The notes: a model not told the origin generated them from the sequence alone. A stretch of 37,119 nucleotides of DNA from Porphyrobacter sp. AAP82 (GCF_000331285.1 NZ_ANFX01000041.1:1-37119); one strand, 5' to 3'; positions 13,200 to 23,884 are shown, counted from the stretch's first letter. Numbers and translations: made by a program.

Positions 13200-14381
13200 T
13201 TAGAAGACCTCGAAGAGACCGGCCGCGCCCATGCCGCCGCCGATGCACATGGTGACGACGACATACTTGGCGCCGCGACGCTTGCCTTCGATCAGCGCGT
13301 GGCCGGTGCAGCGCGCGCCGGTCATGCCGTAGGGGTGGCCGATCGAGATTGAGCCGCCGCTGACGTTGAGAATGTCGTTATTGATGCCGAGCTGGTCGCG
13401 GCAGTAGAGCACCTGCACCGCGAAAGCCTCGTTCAGTTCCCACAGCCCGATGTCGTCCATCTTGAGGCCGGTCTGCTTCAGGAGCTTGGGGATCGCGAAG
13501 ACCGGGCCGATGCCCATCTCGTCGGGCTCGGTGCCCGCCACCGCCATGCCGACATAGCGGCCGAGCGGCTGCAAGCCCCGCTGTTCGGCGAGCTTGGCTT
13601 CCATCAGCACGCTCGCCGAGGAACCGTCCGACAGCTGCGAGGCATTGCCCGCGGTGATGTTCATGCCCGGGCCCATCACCGGGTTGAGGCTCTGGAGGCC
13701 TTCAAGGGTGGTCTCGGGACGGTTGCCCTCGTCCTTGGAGAAGGTGATCTCCTTCTGCGAGACTTCCTTGGTCTCCTTGTCGGTCACGTTCATGGTGACG
13801 GTGACGGGGACGATTTCCGCATCGAGCCGCCCCTCGGCCTGCGCGGCGGCGGTGCGCATCTGCGACTGGTAGGCGTATTCGTCTTGGCGCTCGCGGCTGA
13901 TGTTGTAGCGCTTGGCGACGGTCTCGGCGGTGCCGAGCATCGGCATGTAAACGTCATTGTGCATCGCGATCAGCGAGCGGTCGGGCGCAACGCGCATCTC
14001 GGGGGTCTGCACCAGCGAAATCGAATCCTGCCCGCCGCCGACGACGATATCCATGTTGTCGACGATGATCTGCTTGGCGGCGGTCGAAATCGCCATCAGG
14101 CCCGAGGAGCACTGGCGGTCGATGGTCTGGCCGCTGACGCCCACCGGGCAGCCGGCGCGCAGCGCGACCTGACGGGCGATGTTGCCGGCCTGGGTCCCTT
14201 GCGTGAGGACGGTGCCCCACAGCACATCGTCGATCTCGCCGGCCTCGATCCCGGCGCGTTCGATCGCGGGGGCGAGGCTGAGCGCGCCGAGGGTCGGCCC
14301 GGGGGTGGCGTTGAAGGCGCCCTTGTAGGCGCGACCGATGGGGGTGCGGGCGGTGGAGACGATAACGGCGTCACGGGCCAT
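13200..14381 (-). CDS. Acetyl-CoA C-acyltransferase (thiolase)
   Basis: A 393-residue thiolase with the full active site: nucleophile Cys 91 in DRQCSSGL, His 349 in [10 protein letters not shown] and Cys 379 in [12 protein letters not shown]. It also has the N-terminal [16 protein letters not shown] and the [10 protein letters not shown] segment. Thiolases cleave 3-ketoacyl-CoA with CoA in beta-oxidation, or condense two acetyl-CoA units. The length and the large loop ([17 protein letters not shown]) favour a degradative acyltransferase, but chain-length preference cannot be read. ATG 14381 has AAGGAT upstream. A MaoC-type hydratase gene lies 94 bp upstream on the same strand, which fits a shared role in acyl-CoA metabolism. 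The motif commonly NVNGGAIA is NVSGGSIS here, a conservative variation. Confidence 0.93.
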   Translation of the reverse strand: MARDAVIVSTARTPIGRAYKGAFNATPGPTLGALSLAPAIERAGIEAGEIDDVLWGTVLTQGTQAGNIARQVALRAGCPVGVSGQTIDRQCSSGLMAISTAAKQIIVDNMDIVVGGGQDSISLVQTPEMRVAPDRSLIAMHNDVYMPMLGTAETVAKRYNISRERQDEYAYQSQMRTAAAQAEGRLDAEIVPVTVTMNVTDKETKEVSQKEITFSKDEGNRPETTLEGLQSLNPVMGPGMNITAGNASQLSDGSSASVLMEAKLAEQRGLQPLGRYVGMAVAGTEPDEMGIGPVFAIPKLLKQTGLKMDDIGLWELNEAFAVQVLYCRDQLGINNDILNVSGGSISIGHPYGMTGARCTGHALIEGKRRGAKYVVVTMCIGGGMGAAGLFEVF

Positions 14382-14475
14382 GATGGGGGTATCCTTGCTC
14401 TGGGGGGCGGCTCCCGCGCGCGGGCGGGAGCCTCATGCTGTCAGGGGTGGGCAGGGCCGGGCATGGCCCGCTGCC

Positions 14476-14925
14476 TCACACGAAGTATTGCGTGATCCAT
14501 TCGCAGATCAGCGCGGGCTTTTCCTCGCCTTCGATCTCGATCGTGATCTCGCAGGTCTGTTGCCACTGGCCGGGGCGCTTCTCGACCATTTCGGTGAGCT
14601 TCCAGACGCCGCGGATGCGCTTGCCGGCGCGCACGGGGGCGATGAAGCGGGTCTTGTTGCCGCCGTAATTGACGCCCATCTTCACCCCGTCGATGCGCGG
14701 CGCGCCGCCTTGGGCGCCGAGATAGGGGATCATCGAAAGCGTCAGAAAGCCATGCGCGATGGTCCCGCCGAACGGGGTCATCTTCGCCATCTCTTCATTG
14801 ACGTGGATGAACTGGTGATCTCCGGTCGCCTCGGCGAACTGGTTGATGCGTTCCTGGCTCATCTCGGCCCATTCGCTGGTGCCGATCACTTCGCCGACCT
14901 TGGCGGCCAAATCCTGGGGGTTCAT
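14476..14925 (-). CDS. MaoC family (R)-enoyl-CoA hydratase-like protein
   Basis: A 149-residue single hot-dog-fold protein with the MaoC hydratase motif: FAEATGDHQFIHVNEEMA (catalytic Asp 37 and His 41-type pair) followed by FGGTIAHGFLTLSMI, and later GVNYGGNKTRFIAPV. Such enzymes hydrate 2-enoyl-CoA to (R)-3-hydroxyacyl-CoA, linking beta-oxidation to other pathways. ATG 14925 is chosen because GAGGAGG-like purines (AAGAGGAGGA) lie about five bases upstream. The same frame stays open far upstream to 16536, but that part is antisense to the next gene and is not coding. It precedes the thiolase gene and probably forms an operon with it. Confidence 0.9.
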   Translation of the reverse strand: MNPQDLAAKVGEVIGTSEWAEMSQERINQFAEATGDHQFIHVNEEMAKMTPFGGTIAHGFLTLSMIPYLGAQGGAPRIDGVKMGVNYGGNKTRFIAPVRAGKRIRGVWKLTEMVEKRPGQWQQTCEITIEIEGEEKPALICEWITQYFV

Positions 14926-15026
14926 GGGGCTCCTCCTCTTGTCATGCGGGCGGGATCCCGTGCCCGCCGCGCTGCTGATGCGCCCGGCTTCATGGCGCAA
15001 CACACAAGGGAGCGCAACGCTATCAG

Positions 15027-16409
15027 CTATGCCGCTACGGCACCGCGCATCTGGCCGGCGACCGCAGCCCTGCGGGTGGCGCTGCGTTCCAGCAATCCGC
15101 GCGCCGACTCGATGCGCAGACAATAGGTGTGGAGCGCGATCTGGAGCCCCACCAGCATCAGCATCACCGGCTGGTAGGCGATCCCCTGGAACAGCGCGCC
15201 GACCAGGTAGATCACCGCCCCCATTTGCAGCGCCGAGGCGAGCGGCGCGATCCAGCGGGTCGTCTCGTCCTCCTCCTTCTTCCAGCGGCGCTGGATGCGT
15301 TCCATCTGCCACAGGCCGAGCAGGTGCAGCAGCGCCCAGGTGAGAAGCCCCGGCCAGCCCTGTTCGCCGAGCATCTCGAAGACCGAGGAGTGGTAGGCGC
15401 GGGCCTTGTCCTCGACTTCCTCGTAGGTGACCGTGGTGGTGTTCCCGTCGGTCTTCCGGACCGGCATGACATAGGTGAACTTGTTCGACCGGTAGGCATC
15501 GAACCCGCCGCCCAGCGGCTTGGTCTCGACATAGTGGAGCGTCCATTCCCACACCGCCACGCGGGTCGAGGCGCTCTCGTCGCCGCCCGGCTCGGCGATG
15601 GTCGCCATGCGCTGGTAGTAGGATTGCGGCAGGAACGGCAGCGCGGCCAGGCCGAGCACGCCCGCACCGGCGATGAACAGGATGCGCCGCTTGGAATAGC
15701 GCAACAGCAGCACGGCCAGCGCGGCGATGCACAGCAGGCCCGTGCGTGCCTCGGTGCCGATCGGCACGAGCAGGCTGGAAAAGGTCAGCGCGGCGGCAAA
15801 GATCGTCACCGTCCAGTGGCGCGGGAAGACCGTGCCGTGGCGCACCAGCCACCACAGCAGCGGGATCAGCCCGATCGCGACCGTGGCGAGGGTCGAGCTT
15901 TCGTAGATCCCCGAATTGTCGTCGACGAAGAAGTTCAATTCGCCATAGCCGCCCCCGCCGGTCACCACCTTCAATCCGGTGGCGATCACGATCATCGCCA
16001 CGCTCAGCACCAGCGAAATGGCCAGCCCCTCGATCCGCGCGCGGGTGGTGAGGGTGAGGGGGAGGAAGATCGCAAACAGCAGCGCCTTCCACACCCAGTC
16101 CCACTTGGTCTGCGCATCGAGCGGGAAATCGGCATTGCCGGTGGTCCACCAGCAATAGAGCAGCAGCCCCAGCATCAGCCCCTGCCGCAAGGTGAAGCGC
16201 GCGCCCTCCTTGCGGTCCAGTGCCAGCCATCCGCCGAAGGCCGCGGCAAAGGCGATCAGCGACAGCGGCAGGGAGGTGATGATCGAATAGCCGATGCGCT
16301 GCGGCGAGAGGATGTCGATATAGATGTAGAGCAGCACCCACAGGAACGGGCGCCTGAGGCCGAGCAGCAGGACGTAGGCGATGAAGGTGAGGAAGAACAG
16401 GTCCTTCAC
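15027..16409 (-). CDS. O-glycosylation ligase, exosortase A system-associated (O-antigen ligase family)
   Basis: A 460-residue polytopic membrane protein of about ten to twelve hydrophobic segments. It opens with KDLFFLTFIAYVLLLGLRRP and YIYIDILSPQRIGY, the signature of the exosortase A-associated putative O-glycosylation ligases. The large periplasmic loop carries GGGFDAYRSNKFTY and RAYHSSVFEMLGEQGWPGLL, matching the Wzy/WaaL C-terminal loop with its conserved Arg and His. Family members are thought to polymerise or transfer lipid-linked glycan in the inner membrane. The start is GTG 16409, overlapping the stop of the 70-codon gene upstream (GTGA), so translation is probably coupled. It is divergent from the exosortase-associated glycosyltransferase at 16712. 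No exosortase or PEP-CTERM gene is in the window. Confidence 0.87.
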   Translation of the reverse strand: MKDLFFLTFIAYVLLLGLRRPFLWVLLYIYIDILSPQRIGYSIITSLPLSLIAFAAAFGGWLALDRKEGARFTLRQGLMLGLLLYCWWTTGNADFPLDAQTKWDWVWKALLFAIFLPLTLTTRARIEGLAISLVLSVAMIVIATGLKVVTGGGGYGELNFFVDDNSGIYESSTLATVAIGLIPLLWWLVRHGTVFPRHWTVTIFAAALTFSSLLVPIGTEARTGLLCIAALAVLLLRYSKRRILFIAGAGVLGLAALPFLPQSYYQRMATIAEPGGDESASTRVAVWEWTLHYVETKPLGGGFDAYRSNKFTYVMPVRKTDGNTTTVTYEEVEDKARAYHSSVFEMLGEQGWPGLLTWALLHLLGLWQMERIQRRWKKEEDETTRWIAPLASALQMGAVIYLVGALFQGIAYQPVMLMLVGLQIALHTYCLRIESARGLLERSATRRAAVAGQMRGAVAA

Positions 16410-16618
16410 GCCCCGTCCTCTCCGGCCTCGCTGGCGGCCCGGCGCGCGCGGCGCGCCTCGTTGCGGCCCGAAACGCTCGCGGCCTTGCGGTTGCCTTCGG
16501 TCTCGGACTTGATGTCGCCCAGCAGCGGATCGACATCCAGCGCCTCGCGCATCACCAGCCGCATCATCGCGATGGCGAGCAGGCCATGGCCGAGGGCAAG
16601 GGCGATGGTGTCGATCAT
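16406..16618 (-). CDS. Small protein coupled to the O-glycosylation ligase
   Basis: A 70-residue protein of unknown family: a hydrophobic N-terminal helix (MIDTIALALGHGLLAIAMMR), an acidic middle (DVDPLLGDIKSETEG) and a basic alanine/arginine-rich tail. Its TGA overlaps the ligase GTG by three bases, which argues that it is translated and belongs to the same operon. ATG 16618 is the first start in the frame. A single-helix membrane accessory protein is plausible; a shadow frame cannot be fully excluded because of its high Arg/Ala content. Confidence 0.55.
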   Translation of the reverse strand: MIDTIALALGHGLLAIAMMRLVMREALDVDPLLGDIKSETEGNRKAASVSGRNEARRARRAASEAGEDGA

Positions 16619-16711
16619 CTTGCGGGCAGGGTCCGAAGCGCAGGCATGGGAGAGCCTTACAGGCAGCCAGTTGACGGCGCGTTAAGCACGCCTGCGATAG
16701 ACAGCCGGGCC

Positions 16712-17965
16712 ATGACCCGCGTCCTCCACGTCCTCGACCATTCGCTGCCGCTCCACAGCGGTTACACCTTCCGCACCCGCGCGATCCTGAAGGCTCAGGA
16801 GGGCCACGGGCTGGAAGTGCGCGGGATCACCGGGCAACGGCACAATCTCGAGGCCGCGGTGACCTCTCGATGCGAGGAAGCCGACGGGCTGACCTTCCAC
16901 CGCACCCCCGGCACCCCGTCGGGCCCGCCGCCGTTGCGCGAACTGGGCGAGATCGAGGCGCTGACCGCGGCGATCATCCACCTTGCCGATGAATGGCGCC
17001 CCGACATCATCCACGCCCATTCGCCCGCCCTGTGCGGCGCCGCTGCCGAGCGGGCGGCGCGCGCGCTGGGTGTGCCCTTTGTCTACGAGATCCGCGCCTT
17101 CTGGGAGGATGCCGCCGTCGGCAACCTTTCGGGCACCCAGGGCAATCTCAAATACCGGCTGACCCGCGCGCTCGAAACGCGCGTGGCGCGCGGCGCGGAC
17201 GCGCTGTTCACGATCTGCCATGGCCTCAAGGACGATCTGGCCGCGCGCGGCATTCCGGCGGGCCGTATCAATGTCATGCCCAACGGGGTCGACCTTGCGC
17301 TGTTCGGCGATCCGCCGCCGCGCGACGAGGCGCTCGCGGCACAGCTGGGGATCGCGCCCGGCGCTCCGGTGATCGGCTATATCGGCAGCTTCTATGCCTA
17401 TGAGGGGGTCGACGATCTGATCGCCGCCATGCCCTTGCTGCGCGCCGCGCACTCCGATGCGCGGCTGCTGCTGGTGGGGGCAGGACCGATGGACGAGGCC
17501 TGGCGCGCCGCCGCCGCCGCGCTGCCCGATCCGCAAGCGGTCATCTTTACCGGCCGTGTGCCGCACACCGCGGTGGAGCGCTATTACTCGCTGGTCGATG
17601 TGCTCGCCTATCCGAGGAAGGCCCAGCGCCTCACCGATCTGGTCACGCCGCTGAAGCCATTGGAAGCCATGGCCCAGCGGCGACTGGTGGCGGCCTCATC
17701 GGTCGGCGGGCACCGCGAGCTGATCGAGGACGGGGTGACGGGCACGCTGTTTGCCCCCGACGATCCCGCTGCCTGCGCCGCAGCCCTCGCCCGGCTGCTC
17801 GATACCCACGCGGATTGGGAGGCGATCAAGACCCGCGCGGTCGATCATGTGCGCACCCGTCACGACTGGGCCGTCAATGCGCGTCATTATCTCTCTGTTT
17901 ACCATCTCTTGCTAGCCCGTGATGACAAGGACAGCGCCGCGCGCGCTGCCGGGCAAACGGGGTAG
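16712..17965 (+). CDS. Exosortase A-associated glycosyltransferase (GT4 type)
   Basis: A 417-residue GT-B fold glycosyltransferase. The N-terminus RVLHVLDHSLPLHSGYTFRT is the hallmark of the PEP-CTERM/exosortase A-associated glycosyltransferase family (Daro_2409 type). Further on are IIHAHSPALCG, VYEIRAFWEDAAVG, INVMPNGVDLALFG, IGYIGSFYAYEGVDDLI and the C-terminal donor-site region LTDLVTPLKPLEAMAQ with GGHRELIEDGVTG; the E-x7-E motif of GT4 enzymes is altered around the latter. It acts in the cytoplasm on a lipid-linked glycan. ATG 16712 is chosen because conservation starts there; the longer frame to 16586 runs into the divergent promoter. It faces the ligase gene head to head, about 93 bp apart from the 70-codon gene, consistent with joint regulation. 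Confidence 0.88.
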   Translation: MTRVLHVLDHSLPLHSGYTFRTRAILKAQEGHGLEVRGITGQRHNLEAAVTSRCEEADGLTFHRTPGTPSGPPPLRELGEIEALTAAIIHLADEWRPDIIHAHSPALCGAAAERAARALGVPFVYEIRAFWEDAAVGNLSGTQGNLKYRLTRALETRVARGADALFTICHGLKDDLAARGIPAGRINVMPNGVDLALFGDPPPRDEALAAQLGIAPGAPVIGYIGSFYAYEGVDDLIAAMPLLRAAHSDARLLLVGAGPMDEAWRAAAAALPDPQAVIFTGRVPHTAVERYYSLVDVLAYPRKAQRLTDLVTPLKPLEAMAQRRLVAASSVGGHRELIEDGVTGTLFAPDDPAACAAALARLLDTHADWEAIKTRAVDHVRTRHDWAVNARHYLSVYHLLLARDDKDSAARAAGQTG

Positions 17966-17972
17966 TATTCGC

Positions 17973-18935
17973 ATGGCATCGGGGCACACGGGCAAATCGG
18001 TTCGGCAGAAACGCAGGCGAAACCACCGTCCGGCCCGCGCGCCGCTTTGCGCGCACCGCGCTTTCGTGCCGCTGCTTGGCCTGTGGGGCATGGCGCTGGG
18101 CGCAGGCGTGGTGCTGGTGCTGCCCTCGGTGCTGGTGACGGACCTCGTCCATGGCACGCTTTTGGGCACCTGGGGCGCGGCGAGCCAGCCGGTGCTGGCG
18201 GCGATCGGTGCGATGCTGGTCGGCCTTGTGACCCTTGTGATCGGCGCGCTGCTGCACGCTGCGGGCCGGCGGCGCCGCAACGGCCCGACCCTTGCCGAAG
18301 TGGCCGCGCGCCGCGTGACGCCGATCAACCCCGCGCGCGATCTCGGCTCGCGCCGGCTCGACGATCCGGTCGAGACCATGCCCTTTTCGACTCCCGCCTG
18401 GCGCGATGCCGATCTCGACGATCCGCAGCCGGCCCGCGCCTTTTATGACGAGCGGGCACCCGAACCCGCGCCCGCGCGTGTCGCTGCACCCGCGCCCGAG
18501 CCGAGCGCGCTCGATCTGGCGGAATTTGCCGAACTGCCCGGCCGCAATGCGGTGTGGGTTGCCGAGCGAGCACTTGCCGCGCCGATCGCGGAGCCTGCTG
18601 TGCCTGCCGATCCCTTCGCCGGGTTGCCGCCCGCGCCGGGCACCGCCGCGCTTGCCCGTCTGCGCGCGATCCCTGCAAGCGAGCTCAGCCTTGCCGAAAT
18701 GGTCGAACGTTTCGCCGGCGCGCTCCACGAAATGCGCGAGACCTCGCCCGGGCGCAGCCTTGGGCCTGCCGATCTTGCCGCGCGCGAGGCAGCGCTTGCC
18801 GAAGCCTTGAAGGCACTCGAGGCGCTGAGCGGCAAGGGCCGCCCCGCGCCGCGCCTGCCGCGCCGCGACGAGCCCTTCCACGCCCCCCACACACGGCTCC
18901 AGCCGGACTACGAACGCGTCCGCGGGGCGGCCTGA
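17973..18935 (+). CDS. Hypothetical membrane protein beside the exosortase-associated glycosyltransferase
   Basis: A protein of about 320 residues of no family I recognise. A basic N-terminus (SVRQKRRRNHRPAR) is followed by two hydrophobic segments (about residues 32-60 and 72-97), the second preceding a basic HAAGRRRRNG stop-transfer motif. The long C-terminal half is rich in alanine and proline, looks disordered in the middle (PEPAPARVAAPAPEP), and ends with a helical part AEMVERFAGALHEMRE. ATG 17973 lies seven bases after the glycosyltransferase stop; an overlapping start at 17919 also exists. Position suggests operon membership, so a scaffold or regulatory role in glycan export is possible but unsupported by any motif. 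Confidence 0.65.
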   Translation: MASGHTGKSVRQKRRRNHRPARAPLCAHRAFVPLLGLWGMALGAGVVLVLPSVLVTDLVHGTLLGTWGAASQPVLAAIGAMLVGLVTLVIGALLHAAGRRRRNGPTLAEVAARRVTPINPARDLGSRRLDDPVETMPFSTPAWRDADLDDPQPARAFYDERAPEPAPARVAAPAPEPSALDLAEFAELPGRNAVWVAERALAAPIAEPAVPADPFAGLPPAPGTAALARLRAIPASELSLAEMVERFAGALHEMRETSPGRSLGPADLAAREAALAEALKALEALSGKGRPAPRLPRRDEPFHAPHTRLQPDYERVRGAA

Positions 18936-19155
18936 ACCCGGCCGCAGACGGGCTCGCCCGCGCAAAACCTGCAACCGAGCGGGGCGGAATGTGCGCTGCG
19001 CGCAATCTACCTAAAGTCTGAATAGGTCTGCGAGAAATATTACTACGCGCGAGACCCTTGCCAAACCCGCTTCCTGTCGGCATGAGGGCCCCGAAAACGG
19101 GCAAGCGCCACCCTGGCACGGGGGCCGCGCCCGATAGACCTGCCCGAGGCGTGTT

Positions 19156-19183
19156 CCTTCGCATGAGCGATCATGCGAGAAGG
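19156..19183 (+). promoter_or_regulatory. GNRA-capped hairpin upstream of gltB
   Basis: CGCATGA (19160-19166) and TCATGCG (19171-19177) form a seven-pair stem closed by a GCGA tetraloop, extended after a two-base bulge by CCTT/AAGG. It lies 39 bp before the gltB start inside the 286-bp gap after 18935. It could belong to a 5' leader that regulates glutamate synthase, or be an upstream terminator without a U-run. Confidence 0.4.
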
Positions 19184-19221
19184 TTCGCGCCTCTCGGCAT
19201 CTGACAGATCGGACTTGATGC

Positions 19222-22200
19222 ATGGGTTACCCTAACGCCCAGGGTCTCTATGACCCCGCCAACGAACATGACGCCTGCGGCGTCGGCATGGTTGCGCATA
19301 TCAAGGGCGAGAAAAACCATGCGATCATCGCCCAGGCGCTCGAAATCCTCGAGAAGCTCGATCACCGCGGCGCGGTCGGCGCGGACCCGCTGCTGGGCGA
19401 CGGGGCGGGGATTCTCATCCAGATTCCCGATCCGCTGATTCGCCGCTGGGCGGTGGCTGCGGGCCATGATCTGCCGCAGCCCGGTGAATATGCGATCGGC
19501 ATGTGCTTTCTGCCGCAGGACGCGGCCGCACGCGATTTCGTCAAGGCGCGGATGGAGGCCTTCACCGCCAAGGAAGGCCAGCGCTTCATCGGCTGGCGCG
19601 AGGTGCCGACGAGCCCTGCCGGACTCGGCGCGGCGGTGATTGCCTCGATGCCGGTGATCGAAATGGCGGTGATCGGGCAGGGCGCCAATTGCGCCGACCA
19701 GGACGCCTTCGAGCGCAAGCTGCTGACGATCCGCAAGCAGGTGCAGAACCCGCTCGCCCAGCTCGCCGAGAAGCACGGCCTTCCCGAAGTGACCGAGACC
19801 TATATACCCTCCTTCTCGACCCGCACGGTGGTCTACAAGGGGCTGCTGCTGGCGACGCAGGTCGGCAGCTTCTATGACGACCTGCGCGATCCGGCCTGCG
19901 TGTCGGCGCTGGGCCTCGTGCACCAGCGTTTCAGCACCAACACCTTCCCGAGCTGGCGTCTTGCCCACCCGTTCCGCTTCATCGCCCACAATGGCGAGAT
20001 CAACACGGTGCGCGGCAACGTCAACTGGATGAACGCCCGTCGCCGCACCATGGAAAGCGAGCTGCTCGGACCCGACCTCGACAAGATGTGGCCGATCATC
20101 CCGCACGGGCAATCGGACACCGCCTGCCTCGACAACGCGCTCGAACTGCTGATCGCCGGCGGATACAGCCTCGCCCATGCGATGATGATCCTCATCCCCG
20201 AGGCGTGGGCCGGCAACCCGCTGATGACGCCCGAGCGGCGCGCCTTCTACGAATATTACGCCGCGCTGATGGAGCCGTGGGATGGCCCGGCGTCGGTGTG
20301 CTTCACCGATGGCCGCCAGATCGGCGCGACGCTCGACCGCAACGGGCTGCGGCCGGCGCGGTTCTGCGTGACGAAGGACGATATCGTCTGCCTCGCTTCG
20401 GAAAGCGGCGTGCTGCCGTTCCGCGAGGAAGATATCGTGCGCAAGTGGCGCTTGCAGCCCGGCAAGATGCTGCTGATCGACCTCGAACAGGGCCGCATCA
20501 TCGAGGATGACGAGTTGAAGGCCGATCTGGCCAGCGCCCATCCTTACGCCGAGTGGCTGCATCAGGCGCAGTACAATCTCGAGGACATCACCGATGTCGT
20601 CCCCGAGCTCGAAGCGATTCCGGCCGACGAGCGCACGTTGCTCGAACGCCAGCAGGCCTTCGGCTACACGCAGGAAGACATCACCCGCTTCCTCGAGCCG
20701 ATGGCAGTCGATGCCGACGATCCGATCGGCTCGATGGGCACCGACACGCCGATTGCGGTGCTCTCGGACCGCGCGCGGCTGCTCTACGACTACTTCAAGC
20801 AGAACTTCGCGCAGGTCACCAACCCGCCGATCGATCCGATCCGCGAGGAGCTGGTGATGAGCCTCACCAGCATGATCGGCCCGCGCCCGAACCTGCTCGG
20901 CCGCGATGCCGGGACGCACAAGCGCCTTGAGGTCGACCAGCCGATCCTGACGAACGAGGATCTCGCCAAGATCCGTTCGGTGGAAGAGGCGCTGGACGGC
21001 GCCTTCCGCTGCGCCACGATCGACATCACCTGGGATGCCAGGAGCGGGGCCGAAGGCCTTGAAATGGCGCTGAAGGAAATGTGCTGGGCGGCGACCGAGG
21101 CGGTGTTGCAGGATCACAACATCCTCGTCCTGTCCGACCGCGGCCAGTCCGAAGCCCGCGTGCCGATGCCCGCGCTGCTGGCGACCGCGGCTGTCCACCA
21201 CCATCTCGTGCGGCAGGGCCTCAGGATGAACACCGGCCTCGTCGTCGAGACCGGCGAAGCGCGCGAGGTGCACCACTTCTGCGTGCTGGCCGGCTACGGT
21301 GCGGAGGCGATCAACCCCTATCTCGCGCTCGAAACGCTCGAGGCCCTGCGCGCCAAGCGCCATCCCGACCTGCCGCCCGCCAAGGTGCGCGCGAACTTCA
21401 TCAAGGCGATCGGCAAGGGCATCCGCAAGGTCATGTCCAAGATGGGCATTTCGACCTACCAGTCCTATTGCGGTGCGCAGATCTTCGATGCGGTCGGGCT
21501 CTCGTCCGCCTTCGTCGAGAAGTATTTCACCGGCACTGCCACCACCATCGAAGGCATCGGCCTTGCCGAAGTCGCCGAGGAAGCGCTGCGCCGTCACGGG
21601 CAGGCCTATGGCGACAACCCGCTCTATGACGGGATGCTCGATGTCGGCGGCATCTACCAGTATCGCCTGCGCGGCGAGGAGCATGCCTGGACGCCGCAGA
21701 ACGTCGCCCAGCTCCAGCACGCGGTGCGCGGCAATGATCCGAAAAACTACGAGGAATTCGCGCGTTCGATCAACGAGCAGTCCGAGCGCCTGCTGACGAT
21801 CCGCGGGCTGCTGGAGTTCAGGAAGGCCGACAAGCCGATCCCGCTTTCCGAAGTGGAACCGGCAAGCGAGATCGTGAAGCGCTTCTCGACCGGCGCGATG
21901 AGCCTCGGCTCGATCAGCCACGAGGCGCACTCGACCATGGCAATCGCGATGAACCGCATCGGCGGGCGTTCGAACACGGGCGAGGGCGGGGAAGAGCCGT
22001 TCCGCTTCAAGCCGCTGGCCAACGGGGATTCGATGCGCAGCCGCATCAAGCAGGTTGCCTCGGGCCGGTTCGGCGTGACGACGGAATATCTCGTCAATTC
22101 CGACGATATCCAGATCAAGATGGCGCAGGGCGCAAAGCCGGGGGAGGGCGGGCAGCTGCCCGGGCACAAGGTCGACAAGCGCATCGGCGCGGTGCGTCAC

Positions 22201-23862
22201 TCGACGCCCGGCGTGGGCCTGATCAGCCCCCCGCCGCACCACGACATCTATTCGATCGAAGATCTCGCGCAGCTCATCCACGACCTCAAGAACGTGAACC
22301 CGGTTGCGCGCATCTCGGTCAAGCTGGTGTCCGAAGTCGGGGTCGGCACGGTCGCGGCGGGCGTTTCCAAGGCGCGTGCGGATCATGTGACCATCGCAGG
22401 CTATGACGGCGGCACGGGCGCTTCGCCGCTGACTTCGCTGACCCATGCAGGGTCCCCCTGGGAGATCGGCCTTGCCGAAACCCAGCAGACCCTGCTGCTC
22501 AACGATCTGCGCGCGCGGATCGCGGTGCAGGTCGATGGGGGCCTTCGCACCGGGCGCGATGTCGCCATCGGCGCGCTGCTTGGCGCGGACGAATTCGGCT
22601 TTGCCACCGCGCCCCTGATTGCGGCCGGGTGCATCATGATGAGGAAGTGCCACCTCAACACCTGCCCGGTCGGGGTCGCGACGCAAGACCCGGTGCTGCG
22701 CGCGCGGTTCACCGGCCTGCCCGAGCACGTGGTCAACTACATGTTCTTCGTCGCCGAGGAACTGCGGGCGATCATGGCCGAGATGGGCCTGCGCACGGTT
22801 GCAGAGATGGTCGGCCGGGTCGATCTGCTCGACACCCGCCGGATGGAACGCCACTGGAAGGCGCGCGGGATTGATCTCGCGCGCATCCTCCACCAGGTGC
22901 CGCTGAAGGACGGGGCCTCGCTCCGCCAGATCGCGACGCAGGATCACGGGCTCGACGGCGCGCTCGACAACCGGCTGATCGCCGATTGCCGCACCGCCAT
23001 CGACACCAAGGCGCCGGTGCAGCGCGAATACGCGGTGCGCAACGTCAACCGCACTGTCGGCGCGATGCTTTCGGGCGAGGTCGCCAAGGCGCACGGGCAC
23101 GAGGGCCTGCCGACCGACACGATCCGCATCAACCTGACGGGGGTGGCCGGGCAGAGCTTCGGCGCGTGGCTTGCGCATGGGGTGACGCTCGATCTGGTCG
23201 GCGATGCCAACGACTATGTCGGCAAGGGACTTTCGGGCGGGCGCATCATCGTCCGCCAGCCTTCTGAGGCCCCGCGCGCTTCGGACGAGAACATCATCGT
23301 CGGCAACACCGTGCTCTATGGCGCGATCGCGGGCGAGGCCTATCTGGGCGGTGTCGCGGGCGAGCGTTTCGCGGTCAGGAACTCGGGCGCGATCGCGGTG
23401 GTCGAAGGCACCGGGGATCATGGCTGCGAATACATGACCGGCGGCGTGGTGGTCGTGCTCGGCAAGACCGGGCGCAATTTCGCAGCCGGCATGAGCGGCG
23501 GGGTCGCCTATGTCTATGACCCTGAGGGGCGCTTCACCGAGCTCGTCAACCACGCGCAGGTCGACCTGCTGCCGGTTCCGGCCACGCCGGATGCCGAGGA
23601 AGGCACGGGCCGCCCGTCGCAGCGTCCACGTTCGGTCAACGATTTCGGCATGGGCGACATGCTGCGGCACGATGCCGAGCGGCTGCGCATCCTTGTGGAA
23701 CGCCACCAGCTCCATACAGGCAGCAAGCTTGCGGGCGCGCTGCTGGCTTATTGGGGCGCGGCGCTCGCAAAATTCGTCAAGGTGATGCCGCGCGACTATG
23801 CGGCTGCGCTTAAACGGCTCGAAGCGGAACGGCTTGAGGCCGAAAGCGTCGCAGCAGAATAG
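19222..23862 (+). CDS. gltB: Glutamate synthase (NADPH) large subunit
   Basis: A 1546-residue GltB, slightly long for the family (about 1500). The short leader [18 protein letters not shown] precedes catalytic Cys 19 of the class II glutaminase domain (DACGVGMVA), with the domain continuing through [16 protein letters not shown] and [14 protein letters not shown]. The central and FMN domains follow, with [11 protein letters not shown] and [11 protein letters not shown]. The 3Fe-4S cluster cysteines are in [15 protein letters not shown] near residue 1137, and the C-terminal beta-helix has [20 protein letters not shown]. It takes the amide of glutamine and, with electrons from GltD, makes two glutamate from 2-oxoglutarate. 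ATG 19222 is preceded by a weak SD. gltD follows after 22 bp. The propeptide is probably removed to expose Cys 19. Confidence 0.97.
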   Translation: MGYPNAQGLYDPANEHDACGVGMVAHIKGEKNHAIIAQALEILEKLDHRGAVGADPLLGDGAGILIQIPDPLIRRWAVAAGHDLPQPGEYAIGMCFLPQDAAARDFVKARMEAFTAKEGQRFIGWREVPTSPAGLGAAVIASMPVIEMAVIGQGANCADQDAFERKLLTIRKQVQNPLAQLAEKHGLPEVTETYIPSFSTRTVVYKGLLLATQVGSFYDDLRDPACVSALGLVHQRFSTNTFPSWRLAHPFRFIAHNGEINTVRGNVNWMNARRRTMESELLGPDLDKMWPIIPHGQSDTACLDNALELLIAGGYSLAHAMMILIPEAWAGNPLMTPERRAFYEYYAALMEPWDGPASVCFTDGRQIGATLDRNGLRPARFCVTKDDIVCLASESGVLPFREEDIVRKWRLQPGKMLLIDLEQGRIIEDDELKADLASAHPYAEWLHQAQYNLEDITDVVPELEAIPADERTLLERQQAFGYTQEDITRFLEPMAVDADDPIGSMGTDTPIAVLSDRARLLYDYFKQNFAQVTNPPIDPIREELVMSLTSMIGPRPNLLGRDAGTHKRLEVDQPILTNEDLAKIRSVEEALDGAFRCATIDITWDARSGAEGLEMALKEMCWAATEAVLQDHNILVLSDRGQSEARVPMPALLATAAVHHHLVRQGLRMNTGLVVETGEAREVHHFCVLAGYGAEAINPYLALETLEALRAKRHPDLPPAKVRANFIKAIGKGIRKVMSKMGISTYQSYCGAQIFDAVGLSSAFVEKYFTGTATTIEGIGLAEVAEEALRRHGQAYGDNPLYDGMLDVGGIYQYRLRGEEHAWTPQNVAQLQHAVRGNDPKNYEEFARSINEQSERLLTIRGLLEFRKADKPIPLSEVEPASEIVKRFSTGAMSLGSISHEAHSTMAIAMNRIGGRSNTGEGGEEPFRFKPLANGDSMRSRIKQVASGRFGVTTEYLVNSDDIQIKMAQGAKPGEGGQLPGHKVDKRIGAVRHSTPGVGLISPPPHHDIYSIEDLAQLIHDLKNVNPVARISVKLVSEVGVGTVAAGVSKARADHVTIAGYDGGTGASPLTSLTHAGSPWEIGLAETQQTLLLNDLRARIAVQVDGGLRTGRDVAIGALLGADEFGFATAPLIAAGCIMMRKCHLNTCPVGVATQDPVLRARFTGLPEHVVNYMFFVAEELRAIMAEMGLRTVAEMVGRVDLLDTRRMERHWKARGIDLARILHQVPLKDGASLRQIATQDHGLDGALDNRLIADCRTAIDTKAPVQREYAVRNVNRTVGAMLSGEVAKAHGHEGLPTDTIRINLTGVAGQSFGAWLAHGVTLDLVGDANDYVGKGLSGGRIIVRQPSEAPRASDENIIVGNTVLYGAIAGEAYLGGVAGERFAVRNSGAIAVVEGTGDHGCEYMTGGVVVVLGKTGRNFAAGMSGGVAYVYDPEGRFTELVNHAQVDLLPVPATPDAEEGTGRPSQRPRSVNDFGMGDMLRHDAERLRILVERHQLHTGSKLAGALLAYWGAALAKFVKVMPRDYAAALKRLEAERLEAESVAAE

Positions 23863-23884
23863 ATTTCAGGAACGAGATGTAAGT

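Noticed and set aside
14926..16536. Upstream extension of the maoC frame
   Set aside because: The frame stays open only because it lies out of phase with the O-glycosylation ligase gene on the same strand; conservation and the ribosome-binding site place the maoC start at 14925.
16619..16711. Start of the exosortase-associated glycosyltransferase at 16586
   Set aside because: The added residues are not family-like and would cross the divergent promoter and the small coupled gene.
19171..23715. Open frame of about 1514 codons antisense to gltB
   Set aside because: It mirrors the gltB codon pattern in high-GC DNA, with His/Arg/Asp-rich shadow composition, and gltB is certain.
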